Assembly (NCBI GenBank): GCA_003586115.2
Contig: QVOM02000042.1
Location: 75,039,838-75,103,837 of the forward strand
DNA: 64,000 nt
Direction of reading: 5' to 3'
Source of the DNA: Salvator merianae
Lineage: Eukaryota; Chordata; Lepidosauria; Squamata; Teiidae
In this document: positions 44,258-55,860 of the stretch, one piece after another
Layout: every line of letters starts with the position of its first letter
Position numbering within the stretch: position 1 is the stretch's first letter
Notes under the pieces: generated by a model
Databases searched by the model: none
What the model was told of the DNA's origin: nothing
What the model saw: the letters and a program-made list of their open reading frames with translations, nothing else
Position numbers and translations under genes: made by a program

Positions 44258-46297
44258 AAAGGCTTGGTCCAGATAGAATCAGCCACCAGTGTGGCAGGAG
44301 GTATGTCAGACAAGCATCACAAACCTTATGTCAACTCCTGGCCTCCAGTTGTGGCAACTCAAAGGTAAAATGGAGGTCAGACTGTGTACATGAGCAAGCT
44401 CCTATGCGCCTGGACCTTTGTCTGCCATAGCCTGGGGTGCCTGAGGGAGGGGGAATAGGGAATCCAGGACTTGTGCCTATTGTGAAACAAAAGGATAGTA
44501 GGTTAAGTGTGTATACCAAACTCTACTTTCCTGTAAAAAAATTGCCCCAAATGCCTCTGAATATTTAGTATGTAGGAAATGAGGAGACCAAACAGGAACC
44601 AATGCCAGTGTGGTGTGGAAGGGATGCACTGCACAGATTCACAGTTATCCTCTGCATATTGTAATACTGGGCATAAGTTCCTGAAATCTGCTGGTGAAAT
44701 TCAGGCCTGATTGTTCTGGCTTCTTGTGTTTGCCTAAACTTTGCCAGATCCTTGTGATATTAATTATCTGATCTTATCTTAGTGAGAAGAATTGATTCTA
44801 ATGTATTAAAAGAACAACAACAACAACAAAGAGCAAAAGAGATGGGTTGGATTCACTCTCCTTGAGCTTGAGTCAGTTTCATGATTTTTCTTTTCAGCTC
44901 TGCTCTTTTCACTGTACTTTTAGAAAAGTGATCTCTCTCTTGCATCAGACAGATGCACAAAGAAGGTCAGAAGCCTTGTTCTGGTGCTTTAGCTCAAACT
45001 GAGTTTTTCGTTTGGTAGTAAAGCTCTGCTTACTCTAAGCAAGATTGGTTCAGTCAGTTGCTGGGCTCCAGAAAATGGGTTGTGTCTCTCCTCCTCCTCC
45101 CCCCCACTCCTCCTCCTCCTCCTGGGATCTGGGGGCACCTAGGAAATTTGGACCATATGATGGGGGACCCATACCCTTTAGTTGTGCCTTCCTCCCAGGC
45201 AGTGAATGGAAAGTGTTCAGAACTTGGTGGGTCCAAGAGAAAGCCTTGAGAAACAACACTGAGCACTCTGGTGCCAGACTGGGAAGTTTTCATCATTTAG
45301 ACTTGATTGCAACAGCCATCTTTTTTGCCAGGTAGTTTCAGGGTGGAAAGATTCCCAGCCACTCTTTAAATTGGTTCTTCCAAGATTTGTTTTTGCTACT
45401 CTAGGGCACTGTGACAGTGCACTGAGGGGGCAGAGGTCATCTGCACTGACTTGCCATAATCCCACCACAAGTGCTCTTTAGTGCACTATAATGGCAAAGC
45501 AGTAGGAATACTTCTGATCGCTCTTCCTTCTGTTGTCCCAGTGGCCATGCTGCAGCCCTGTCACTCAAGCAGACCTCCTAAGTCCATTGCCTGTAAAATC
45601 TTCAAACAGAGGAAATTGCTCACAAGGTAATTTTCTGTGTTTGAAGACTCCTGGCCAGCAGCATGTCAGCCAGGAAATAAAAGTTCCCCAGATGTGGCGT
45701 TCACCCAGCTGAGAGCAGCAGGATACATGTGGTCAGCACATTGCTGCTTCAAGAAGAGCCTATCAGTGTAGTTTTCTTATGATGATAGCACTCTGCTTAC
45801 TGCCATGCAACACCTGCCTTAGCTTCAGAAGGCAGAAAATGGAGCCTCTTTAGTTGATATCAGGATGCAGAAAGGTACATGATGATTTCACAGACCCTGA
45901 AATCAAATATTCAAGGAAATAGCCAGCTTGGAACATCTGAAGGAAGGATAACCTATTCATATACAGTATATATTGGTTACAATTGGCTTTGCAAGTTAGT
46001 TGTGAGGAATATACAGCAAAACCTGCTTTTGTGGGTTAAGAAAGGCTGACAAAAGCAGCAGTACTGTAGTTTAGAAAGCAAATACATTCTCAGTTATAGA
46101 TAATAAGCAGACTTTCTGCCTCAGGCTTGAAGGGCTGCGAAGAGCAGATAAGCACTTATATCAACAGCTTCTTGTCTCTGGGTTGGTGGGAAACTAAGGA
46201 AAACCTGCTCAAGTCTTCTCGTGTTTGTTCTATAGCTTCAGTAAATAAAAGGGCACTGCAAGAGAAAATGTGGGAAATGTTTTTTGCTGAATAGTGA
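44258..46297. other. unannotated sequence with simple repeats
   Basis: (AAC)n lies at 44812-44829 and (CTC)n with a C-run at 45088-45124. No gene or family was recognised. Confidence 0.4.
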
Positions 46298-46512
46298 GGC
46301 TGTGTTTAGACGTAACAAAAGGGGTATCTCAGAGGTGCCTCATAGAGACAGTGTGTGGCACTCATGTTCTCAAATCTTCTCTAATCCACCTTTTCTAGCA
46401 TAGAATGTTTATGAGAAGGGGGACGGGCAGACTGGTGTGTGAACAATCCCACCTCAAATCCATCTCTGAACCACTTCAGAGACGCTTTTTTTGTGTCTGT
46501 CTAACCACAGCT
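46298..46512. mobile_element. family F MITE
   Basis: The ends are GGCTGTGTTTAGAC and GTCTAACCACAGCT. The flanks TGA (46295-46297) and TAA (46513-46515) differ at one base. Facing blocks include GGGGTATCTCAGAGGTGCC and GAACCACTTCAGAGACGC. It is 215 bp and non-coding, and lies 23 bp before a family B element. Confidence 0.65.
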
Positions 46513-46535
46513 TAAGTTAAAGTTTTAAGAGCATT

Positions 46536-47028
46536 GGATCTGTTCACACCTACCTTCTAGTGAGTGATTGGATGCTCACTAGACCGGCCTATCTGCATGC
46601 CACCACTGCTTCATCCTGGAGTGCTTGCAGCTCTTCCCAGCTGTTACTAGCTATTACAAAGTTGTCCAGGAGTTTGACTGGGAGCAGCTAGTGAGTTCTC
46701 GGGCAGAAGCGTTCTCATTCTCTTCTGGGTGTGATGCTGCAGGTGGATGTGGCAGTGCAGCTTCAGCTGCAACTGTGGCTGCAACTGCATAGTTGTGTGC
46801 TACATCCTGATTGCCATGGCAACATCCCGGCATATGCCAGATGTTGCCACAACCATTGCCATGGTGATCTAGCCCGCCCTGGTTGGGTCATCCGCACTTC
46901 AAGTACCGATGGTCTGGTTCATGCCTTTACCAGACCTTGGAGTGTGGATGGCCACTCCCATGCCTGATCCTAACTAGCCTGGTAAGGTATTACTATACCA
47001 TATCTGAGTGTTAGGTGCAAACAGGCCC
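46536..47028. mobile_element. family B hairpin-string MITE
   Basis: The ends are GGATCTGTTCACACCTACC and TTAGGTGCAAACAGGCCC. Hairpins include CTAGTGAGTGATTGGATGCTCACTAG (46557-46582, split by a short loop), CCATGGCAACATCCCGG facing GATGTTGCCACAACCATTGCC near 46815, and GGTCTGG...CCAGACC near 46909-46935. The direct flanks do not match cleanly. Confidence 0.65.
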
Positions 47029-47093
47029 AGCATAAGAAATGATGAACACAAGCTTTTCTACTGTTTAAAATTTATTTTATATTTTCCTTATGT

Positions 47094-47283
47094 GCGGCGG
47101 TAACACTGAGTCGTGACTGGCTCCTGGTTGATTGCAAGGGCACCTCTATGAGCACTTCTATGAAATTTTCTTGGCAGAGATGCAGAAGAGGTTTGCCACT
47201 GCCTGCTTCTGGGGAGAGGCTGGGGATTGAACTGGCAACCCTCTACTTTCCAGGTTGCTTGTATTACCACTGAACTACATCCT
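47094..47283 (-). repeat. tRNA-derived SINE with BovB-like 3' part
   Basis: On the minus strand: ATGTAGTTCAGTGGTAATAC (A-box; plus coordinates 47261-47280), then GGTTGCCAGTTCAATCC (B-box; 47224-47240). CAGTGGCAAACCTCTTCTGC, TCTGCCAAGAAAATTTC and GGAGCCAGTCACGACTCAG follow. The last part resembles the BovB 3' end, as in squamate SINEs mobilised by BovB. It is the best-preserved copy of the family also seen at 797-975. Confidence 0.75.
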
Positions 47284-48312
47284 GTCTTATTAATTTTCCT
47301 TAAGAACAGTGCTAATTAACAACATAACCACAAGAAACTAACCACAGATGTTCATGGTTATGAACAAACGCAGATTTTATTGTATGTATTTGTCAACCTT
47401 GAGCTAAGCCTTATTTTACACAATTATCAAAGTGAAGAGTCAAAACAAGATGGAACATTACCTGAATACTGATGTAGTATCAAGTACTTATAAGACTTCT
47501 ACTACTTAGCAGACCAACATACTTCCTGATCTCTGTGCTTTTTTTACACTTTTTTAAATTAGATTTTCAATAAGTACAAAAGAACCAATAACCAAAAGCA
47601 AAAAAGAAAGAACATACAAAGAAAGAACCATACAAAAGATTAATCCCATTCCATCCTGCCCTCTCCTGGCAAAGCAAAGATTTTCAAATTACTTATTGAA
47701 CTTGATTTGTCACTGCCTCGTGTTAGGAAATGTCTGCTACATCTAAAACTGTGAAACGGGTTTATGTGGTAAGCGGTTCTCCTATATGGATGAGATTCTG
47801 TCATATAACCATATCTTTGCAGTTTTTTAAAAATACTATTTCCTTTTCCTTTCCTTTCATATTCATATTCTTTTTCTTTTTTTTTGCATTTGAATATTTT
47901 CAGCAAGCATGAGTCCCCAGACTAATTGATACGATGTTCCTTTTGTAGCATTCCCCTCAAATTTCCAAAATTGAGATAATGTTATTTCAGCAGAGTGAAT
48001 TAATTTATGTAATAATGGTTTCACTTCTGTTTTCATTACTGGGGAGGAAATTATATTTGAGATGAACTGAAGCCCAAATTAGTTCAAACTGAGCATCCTA
48101 GGTTTTATTTTCTGAAAATGGAATATAAAAGTCTAACATTATGTGCTTAAATGTTTGGGGCTTCTCCTAAATATTTTTCAAATTCCTATCTCTCAATATT
48201 TTCCAAAGGACAAACTTCATGAATGATTCATATATACCATTATCCCTTTACAAGAGGCTCTGGGCCAGGCAGTGTCCGGGTCAGAAGTTATTTAAAAATT
48301 GTTACAGAATAT
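47284..48312. other. unannotated AT-rich sequence
   Basis: Nothing was recognised beyond T-rich tracts near 47870-47885. Confidence 0.45.
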
Positions 48313-48450
48313 GGCTGCATCCAGACATCACGTACTTATTCTGCTATATTTGGATATTCGGAAATAAAGCATGGATATTCTGGAGTATCTTTCCTTTATT
48401 CCAGAATATCCAAATATAGCAGAATAAGTAAGTGATGTCTGGATGCAGCA
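48313..48450. mobile_element. 138-bp near-perfect palindromic MITE
   Basis: GGCTGCATCCAGACATCACG at the left faces CTTAGTGATGTCTGGATGCAGC-type sequence at the right (arms about 47 bp, few mismatches). A second nested pair, GGAAATAAAG and CTTTATTCC, forms the tip. The flanks TAT and TAG differ at one base. The terminal GGCTGCATCC places it with family F. Confidence 0.8.
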
Positions 48451-51167
48451 TAGGATAGCAATAGATTTTGTACTCGCTGAGCACTTCTGCATTGCCCTTT
48501 TTCCCTCCTGTGTCAGTCTGAGTGTCTATGGAATGCTTTTTGCCAGAACAGCAATGAAGCAATCAGCTGTTTTTGTATTTATAAAACACATTGTGCAGTT
48601 GTAAAACACCTCACAGTGTGCTCCAGCGTGACAGTGGTGATGGACCAGTGTGTTTTAGCAGTATGTCACTGCTGTTTCCATAGGAAATGACCAAAAAGCC
48701 TTGTCACACCAGAAAAGATACCACATCCAACATTTCATGAAGGAATAGACAAATGCTGAACAACTGCAACTGGATGATGAAAATTTATAAGTGTTCCTGA
48801 AGCACAACTGAAGGGATTCTCTAAAATAAATAGTGATGAAATGTATTAGAGCACGATAATTTTTATGATATAGTTTTCTTAAAGGCAATTACAGAATAAA
48901 AAACCAATATTTAAAAAATAAGCTAACTAGTAATATAACATTTGCTTCAGTAAAACATTCTCTCTTCAGTTTAACTAATGGAAATAAATGTAATACGAAT
49001 GTTTTACACTCTCCTAGAAATAATTAAAACAGATGCCTATCTAATTTATTATGATGACATTTGCTGGTTCTTCCTGGAAAATTCCTGTACAAAGATATCT
49101 ATCATTCAAGATTAAGTTCGCCCAAAGACATTTAAGGGAGAAGCTGAATATAAAATACAAAGTGCTTTGTCTCTGCTTTCTAAGAAATCGAGACAGCATA
49201 CTCTCCATATCCAAAAATGTTGCTGAGAAAAGAAAACAGAAAGCCTCATCAAATCAAATTAAATCAAGATTCATGAAAGAAAGCTCTTATAAGCCCCAAA
49301 CAAGGTTCTATCCCTATGGCCAAAAAAGGGCTCACAGGCACAGTGTTTGGATGCCAGAACCCCCACGGGACCTTCAGACCTTGGCCAAGGGGCAGGGAAG
49401 TGCCTTTGGAGATGTCCTTCATGCAGAGGACAAAAACATTCTTCTAACCCCTGTTGCTGCAGAGGTGACTTACTTTCTGTCTGTCTGGTATGATTAAGCA
49501 TTGGACAGAAAAGGGCTACCTTCCATGGCCATTTCTTGTCTGACACTTGATTGCCACAGGCAGAAACTTCAGAGACTGCGGCACAAAAATTCCTACTGTA
49601 CTTCCTATCCAAATAGCAAGATCATCACACCCAGTTGTGCAGATGCCCCTTTTTGGTATGGTAGGGATGCTGCCCAAATGAAAAATCACTATTGGAAGGC
49701 AGTAAAAGAAAAGGACAGTCACTTTCTTTGATACTTTTCATTATTAACCACCTCCTTTTCTTTAAAATATCTAGGATCCCCCCACCTTTCAGTTTTGTTG
49801 GTTTCTTCTCACTTCATTGTCCGAAGCCTGACTTGTCAAATTAAAATCAGTTTTAAAATGACTTATGTCCTAGTCAAGATACTTTACTACGAAGACAGTT
49901 GTAAAGGTGTTACAAGTGCAATGCCCTTCTCCTGAATGAAGAGAAGCACTTGTTTATCTCAAATTGACAGCATCGTTTCTGCACAATGCCAGGTGCCCTC
50001 ACCTGACAAATCACAGCAAAGGAATCCACAGTCGCAATTTTGATAGGCAGGGGAGGCTTTACTCAGTGGAGACCCTCGAATCTCAAAATCACAGCTGATC
50101 CTGCCATGTAGGGGGGAGAAAAGCCTCCCTGCCCATCAAAATCATGGATGGGGATTCCCTCACTGAAATTTCAGCAGGCTGGGAAGAGGGGTTCCTCTGC
50201 CCTCAGAATGGAAATAAGGGAGTTCCCAGCTTCAAATGTAAAGGCAGGGGGTGGGTTTGAAATGCAGGGAATGGCTCTATTGAAACACCACTAAGTCCCT
50301 TCAAGCAGCCGCTGCTGAGAGCTGATGGAAGAGTTCTCAGACCTCTTCAATCCACTCTGTGGTAAAATTGCCATAGCAAGGCTTGCTGCAGCATGATGGG
50401 GTAGAGACTCTATGTCCACATTGAATGCAAAACAAGGGGGCAATGTCTTATAGTCCCTTGCTAAATTTGTGCTCAGCCATGGCAGAGCAGCGAAAAACAG
50501 ACAAACAAACAAACACAAATCAAGGGGGAGGCTATTCAAAGAGGCTGGAGTGGTGAATTTAAAGACTTACCAGGCAAATATGCATGCTTGGGTTTGCTTT
50601 TTGATGTTGCCAAGCCGGAGCAGCAGCTTCAGGTGTCATATCCCATTTGCTGTGCATGCTCACCTCTTCCTAAATTTGTGTTCAGAAGCTCAGTCTGGTC
50701 TAAAGGGATATGGGTCTGGTTCTCACACATTCTGGCAGAGAAGTACATTCATACACAATCCACTCAGAAGGTCCACACACTCCTGCCCGTTGGGCTTGTC
50801 TGCCTGACCTTCTCTCACCCATCAGGCCAATATACTCCTGCCCAGAATTCTGGGATATCTCCACCTGCTGTACTTGGAAGGCCTGTATACTACTGGTCCT
50901 TCCCATCCAGAAATCCTGCACATTCTTACCCTTCTGCTACCTAACTCATATCTCAACTCTGCCTTAGGTGCCACTGTACTGTTCTCCTTAAGTTTTTTGT
51001 TAAAATAACCCAGTACTATATTTTCAGCGGGAGTGACTCAGGGGATACAGCTGGGTCTGTCTGAGGCCTGCCTGAATCTGCTGCTTGCCTTCTTCCTCTC
51101 CTCTTCTGTTAAAATGCTGCCCATTTTAATAACTGCTAAGAGACTGAGACACAGCAAGACTCTCCAA
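48451..51167. other. unannotated sequence
   Basis: A 148-codon plus-strand frame (49051-49497) was inspected and is not a recognisable protein. No repeat family was recognised. 50039-50130 contains a GC-richer stretch without other signals. Confidence 0.4.
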
Positions 51168-53722
51168 GGCCGCGGTCACACTTCAAGAAAGTAGTCCGTG
51201 TTATACGCACTTCGAATTCAAAATGTCCCAGCCCCGCTCACACCCGGCACCTGAAAATCCGTTCTCCATTTAATCTTCACTGCTCACACCTTCCTTTTCC
51301 CGTTCTTAGTTGCCTGAAATGGTACCTTTTGCGTCACCACCCCTTTCCACCGTTGCGCCCCTCCCTTCGCTCTAATAGGTTAATTGCTTGTCAATCAAGT
51401 TTTTGAATGCAGGGGTGGGGTCAGAGAGCTACCTATCCCCTGCCGTCCACCTCCCTGCTGACCCTTCCTTGCCAAGCAGGTCCTGGTCAGCCGGACTCTG
51501 CCTGGCTGGCAAGGGAGTGCGGCGGCTTCTTTTTTATTATTATTAAATGGCCACTTTTGTGCAACTGTGTAAATGCAGAATCTCATCCACAGAGCGGATG
51601 GCAGGGTTTCTCTGTCAAGATCGAACAGCATACTGCAATCTTTGTCCTTGGAATACTCTTTCTCTGTGACCCCCACCCCACCCCTTGCACTTGCTGAAGC
51701 AGGCCACCCTGGGCAAATCCCTCCGCTTGACTTTCATGCTTGATAGCAAGGCCAGGTAGCCATCTCGTGTGTGAAGGGCACTTGCAATGGCACCCAATCA
51801 GGAAATGGGCATAGCAGTCTTGCTTTCGCTCCACTGGCACCTCGCTATGCAGCATTACATGGGGGGTGTAAGATGAGGAAAGTGAGGGGCATGCAAGCAG
51901 TGGTATAGCTTCCACACGCAAGCTGCCCTGAGCATCTATGTGGCCGGGCTGAAAGGGTCAGGCTGGCTGCTGACACTGGAGGTGCAGGTAGCCCACGGGA
52001 CTCCGCGCACAGCAAAAGCGGATCCCCGCAGCTTCCCCCTTTACTATCTCCAGCTCTGTGAGGTTTGGTGGAACACTTTCCAGCAGCCAGCAAGCTCCAG
52101 TCTGCTAGCCCTGCAGTGTAGGCTAACACTGCTGGGGGTGGGCTCAGTGTCTGCCAAGGAGCTGGCATGGGCCAGGAGGGTAGGCGGCGGCTTCGACATA
52201 GAAGCGTATCATGGGCCTCCTGGCAGCGGTGTTGGCCTACACTGCAGGGCTAGCAGACCGGAGCTTGCTGGCTGCTGGCATTGGAGAGGCTGCCTTCTGT
52301 GGGGGCCATTGCCATGTCTGGAAAGTGTCCTGCCAAACCTCATGGAGCCGGAGATAGTAAAGGGGGAAGCTGCGGGGATCCACTTTCACTGTGCGCGGAG
52401 TCCCATGGGCTACCTGCACCTGCAATGTCAGCAGCCAGCCCAACCCCTTCAGCCAGGCCACATAGATGCTCAGGGCAGCTTGCGTGTGGAAGCTATACCA
52501 TTGCATGCATGCCCCTCACTTTTCTCATCTGCCCCCCCATGTACTGCTGCATACCGAGGTGCCGGTGGAGCGAAAGCAAGACTGCTATGCCTATTTCCTG
52601 ATTGGGCGCCATTGGAAGTGCCCTTCACACACGAGATGGCTACCTGGCCTTGCTATCAGGCTTGAAAGTCAAGCGGACAAATTCGCCCAGGGTGGCCTGC
52701 TTCAGCAAGTGCAAAGGGTGGGGGTGGTCACAGAGAAAGAGTATTCCACGGACAAAGATTGCCTTACGCTGTTCAATCTTGGCGGAGAAACACTGCCATC
52801 CGCTATGTGGATGAGATTCTGCATTTACACAGTTGCACAAAAGTAGCCATTTAATAATAAAAAAAAAAGCCGCCGCACTCCCTCGCCAGCCAGGCAGAAT
52901 CCTGCTGACCGGGATGTGCTTGGCAAGGAAGGGGATGGCGGGGAGTATGACGGCAGGGGCCTGGGGGGGGGTGTCGTAGGAAAGTCCTTCCAGGTCGGGA
53001 TCCATTTCAAGTGCCCTTTGGCCAGGTATGGGCTGCATACCTGAAATGGCTACCTGGGGTTTCCTCGATCTTGGTGAAGAAACCCCGCTGTCCGGTCCGT
53101 GGATGAGATTCTGCATTCACACAGTTGCACAAAAGTGGCCATTTAATAAGAATAATATAAAAATGCTGCACTCCCCCGCCAGCCAGGCAGAGTCCTGCTG
53201 ACCAGGACCTGCTAGGCAAGGAAGGGGACAGTGGGGAGGTAGACGGCCAGGGACTGGGGGGTTAGATAAGTTGTGGCAGAGATGATGCATGGAAGCCTGA
53301 GCGGAGACAGTACTGGGGAGTGAGTCCTGCTTCAGCGGTACTCTTTGCTCTTCCTGCATTCCGGAAGTTGTTTATTGAGGAGGGCTGGTGATACTACGGA
53401 GGAAGGAAGAAGGGGGGAATGGAAACAACTTGAGGTAACGCCCAGATGTCTCACATTGGCTAAGAGAACAAAAGGGAAGTTCTGCAGCAACCGCCCACCA
53501 TGGCATGGTTCAGCCTCTTTAATCCTCTTCCATGCCCACACCTTCGAAATAAAAACGGAGTATAGCACTACAACGGTTTTAGAGCCGTGTTAATCCGAAT
53601 GTTGGAAAATCCATGTGGAGGGTAGAAAGTACCGATGAGAAACAGATTTCAATACACAGATGTGGTCAACCAGATTCTAAAACAGCCAGAACAAGCTTTA
53701 AAGTGAAGGTGTGACCGCAGCC
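51168..53722. mobile_element. 2.55 kb palindromic DNA element with terminal inverted repeats
   Basis: The left end is GGCCGCGGTCACACTTC. The right end is GAAGGTGTGACCGCAGCC, its near-perfect inverse. The flanks CAA and CAT differ at one base. Inside, about 51440-52130 and 52222-52955 are long inverted arms around a loop of about 90 bp. The right arm has about 43 extra bases (near 52278-52320). A third partial copy of the outer arm lies at about 53095-53260, in the orientation of the right arm. The 241-codon frame at 51940-52665 crosses the palindrome centre, so it is probably chance. Frames in the two arms mirror each other with frameshifts. This may reflect a captured or transposon-derived coding segment, but I recognise no domain. 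Confidence 0.75.
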
Positions 53723-53804
53723 CATTTTTTTTTATGAGATGAGCATCTTTTCCCCCATAATTAATTTGTATTTTAGTATTTTCTGTTTCAATTAACAATG
53801 TAAT

Positions 53805-53940
53805 GTTATTTATTTATTTATTTATTTATTAGTTAATTATCATGTTATTATTTTGGATTTTTATAATATATTGTTTTCTGGGCTTTTTGTAAACTGCCTT
53901 GAGCATCTTACTTTGGAAAGGTGGTATACAAATAAATTGT
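53805..53940 (+). repeat. (TTTA)n and LINE-type 3' tail
   Basis: A (TTTA)n run (53805-53833) is followed by GGGCTTTTTGTAAACTGCCTTGAGCATC, split here as GGGCTTTTTGTAAACTGCC and TTGAGCATC. GGAAAGGTGGTATACAAATAAA closes it, a tail typical of reptile L2/CR1-type LINEs. Confidence 0.55.
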
Positions 53941-54320
53941 TGTGATGTGTGATGAGATTTTTGAAAAAACACTGCTGAGGGAGGCTTAATGTAGAGGGGC
54001 TCTGTTTCCTCGAGCTCTGTGGATCTTGGACCAAAAGTCTATGTATAATAGTTATTTTGGTTACATATTTAACTAGGTACTGTTACAAGGAGATGCTAAT
54101 TAACTTGACCATTTCTCTTGCAGCAGGTGTGAGCTACCACAAAATGCCCAAGTTCATATCATTTTAGCTGAGATTTTTTCTTTACACCTTTTCACATTGT
54201 GTTGTTGTCAAACTCTTGTAAATCTTTTCAGTCTTACCCCTCTATAAAGAGGTGAAAACTGCTCTCAGTTTCCATATAGAAGTTTGATTCATGGCTATGA
54301 AGTGAACCACTGCTTTCAAA
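53941..54320. other. unannotated sequence
   Basis: Nothing was recognised. Confidence 0.45.
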
Positions 54321-54480
54321 GGGTGATTCTGCACTGGCTGGTGTGCCAGACCAGTAAGCATACTAGAATCCTCTATTTTGCATGCTGGTGCCATCTAAAG
54401 GAGACCCCAGGCAAGGTTTACGGAAGAGAGACTCCTAATACACTTGCTGATCTGGTATTCCACCCAGTGCAGAATCACCC
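54321..54480. mobile_element. family D palindromic MITE with AAA target duplication
   Basis: The ends GGGTGATTCTGCACTGG and CCAGTGCAGAATCACCC are perfect inverses over 17 bp. The direct flanks are AAA (54318-54320) and AAA (54481-54483). The interior is inverted (GTGTGCCAGACCAGTAAGCA faces CTTGCTGATCTGGTATTCC). It is 160 bp, non-coding and related to 11998-12148. Confidence 0.9.
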
Positions 54481-54483
54481 AAA

Positions 54484-55390
54484 GTTTCATCTTTCAGTAA
54501 GTCCAAGACCCCATGGATCCTTATAGGTGAGATTTTTAATATATGTAGCCTATCTTCCTATTTTTGTGCACATTGCAGAAGATTTTACAATATACACATT
54601 TTATTATATTAATCTAAAACTGGCATGACATTAACCATGTATTTTTAACTTTGGTGTGTGACCATAATAAAGATTATACTACTATTTGTCTCACAACATT
54701 TGCAAGTTGAATCACAGAACAGATTGGAACAGTCTTTTTTTTTTATTTTTATGGAAAGACAGACACAGGATATATCCCACACACCATGAGAACTGCCTCT
54801 TTAAATGTTTAATTTACTTTTTTCAAGAGCACTAATGGTTCATACAGTGGTGACCAATGTGCCAATTAGAGCACTGATTTTGATCTTTGCAAAACAACAG
54901 CAATCCATGTTTTCATTCATACAAATTGGAAAGTAGTCTGCAAAGAGATAAGCGCATCAATTATTGAATCTTTCCTCCCTAACATTTCCTCCTTGTGCTT
55001 CACTGCTGGCCATAAGTATATATTTTAATCCATCTGGCAGGAATATTCAGAGGTTTGAAGGAAGGAAGGAAGGAAGCAAGCAAGGAAGTGAGTCTATCAT
55101 GATATGCATTGAAAATAAAATGTGAGCAATGAGAAGATAAATGAACATTTTAGAACATTATGCAGATAGACATATTTTATTTTAGAGTTCTAATATCAGT
55201 CTTATTTGAAGAATGCCCATAGAAAGAAATGTTGATGACAGTCTTCATTCAAAAGAAGCTCAGAGAAGTACGGTAGATAGATAATTTTAAAAGTCAACTT
55301 TCAGATTTAAAACATTATTGAGAAGTGACAGATAATTCCTCTATGCCCTTCTAGGGGGCAGTTTTAAGGAAGATGAATGTGGAACAATGT
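54484..55390. other. unannotated AT-rich sequence with (GAAG)n
   Basis: A GGAA/GGAAGCAAG simple repeat lies at about 55057-55090. Nothing else was recognised. Confidence 0.45.
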
Positions 55391-55583
55391 GGCTGCATCT
55401 GCAAACATTTTAAAAAGCAGCTCAAAAACAGCTTAGAGTGGTAGCATGTAAATACCAGTGTTCTCATCCTGCCTCTAATCAACTTTAAAGCCCACATCAT
55501 GCATTTTGGAATTGCACTTTTGGATCTTTAATGTGGTTTAAGGCAGTAGTATGTGGATGCTACTGCCTCAAAGCTGCTTTTGT
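55391..55583. mobile_element. family F MITE, right end degraded
   Basis: It begins GGCTGCATCTGCAAACATTT, with AAAAGCAGCTCAAAAACAGC facing CAAAGCTGCTTTTGTG near 55567. It includes an inner hairpin AGGCAGTAGTATGTGGATGCTACTGCCT (about 55532-55559, written here in two halves: AGGCAGTAG and CTACTGCCT). Confidence 0.55.
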
Positions 55584-55619
55584 GATATTCAAGGTTTCAT
55601 GTTCAGAAATCATAAAAAC

Positions 55620-55860
55620 TACATAGAACTGTTAGAGATTCAGTATGAATCCTATCACTTCAGCAGTAATGGAAGTCAGTCAAGTTCATCAGAAACAACA
55701 AAAGGAAGTGGGCAACCAAAAATAAAACTAGCAAACATCACAAAAATGAAAGAAATGTATACCAAAGTATTCTATAAATGGTATAGAATGCGAATACAAA
55801 TATTAAAAATTCTAAAATCAACAGGAATACAATGCCGAAGAGGATGTAGACTCCCCCCAA
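55620..55860 (+). repeat. possible L1 ORF2 C-terminal fragment
   Basis: The plus-strand frame reads KMKEMYTKVFYKWYRM near 55745-55793 and GIQCRRGC near 55825. This resembles the WY...CWRC region near the end of L1 ORF2 proteins. It is short and degraded, and the assignment is tentative. Confidence 0.35.

Noticed and set aside
49051..49497. 148-codon plus-strand frame
   Set aside because: No known domain, no splice context and no relative seen elsewhere in the window; a frame of this length can occur by chance.
51940..52665. 241-codon plus-strand frame, the longest near 52 kb
   Set aside because: It runs across the centre of a large palindrome, so its two halves are inverted copies of one sequence. 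No domain is recognised, and it cannot be a normal protein.
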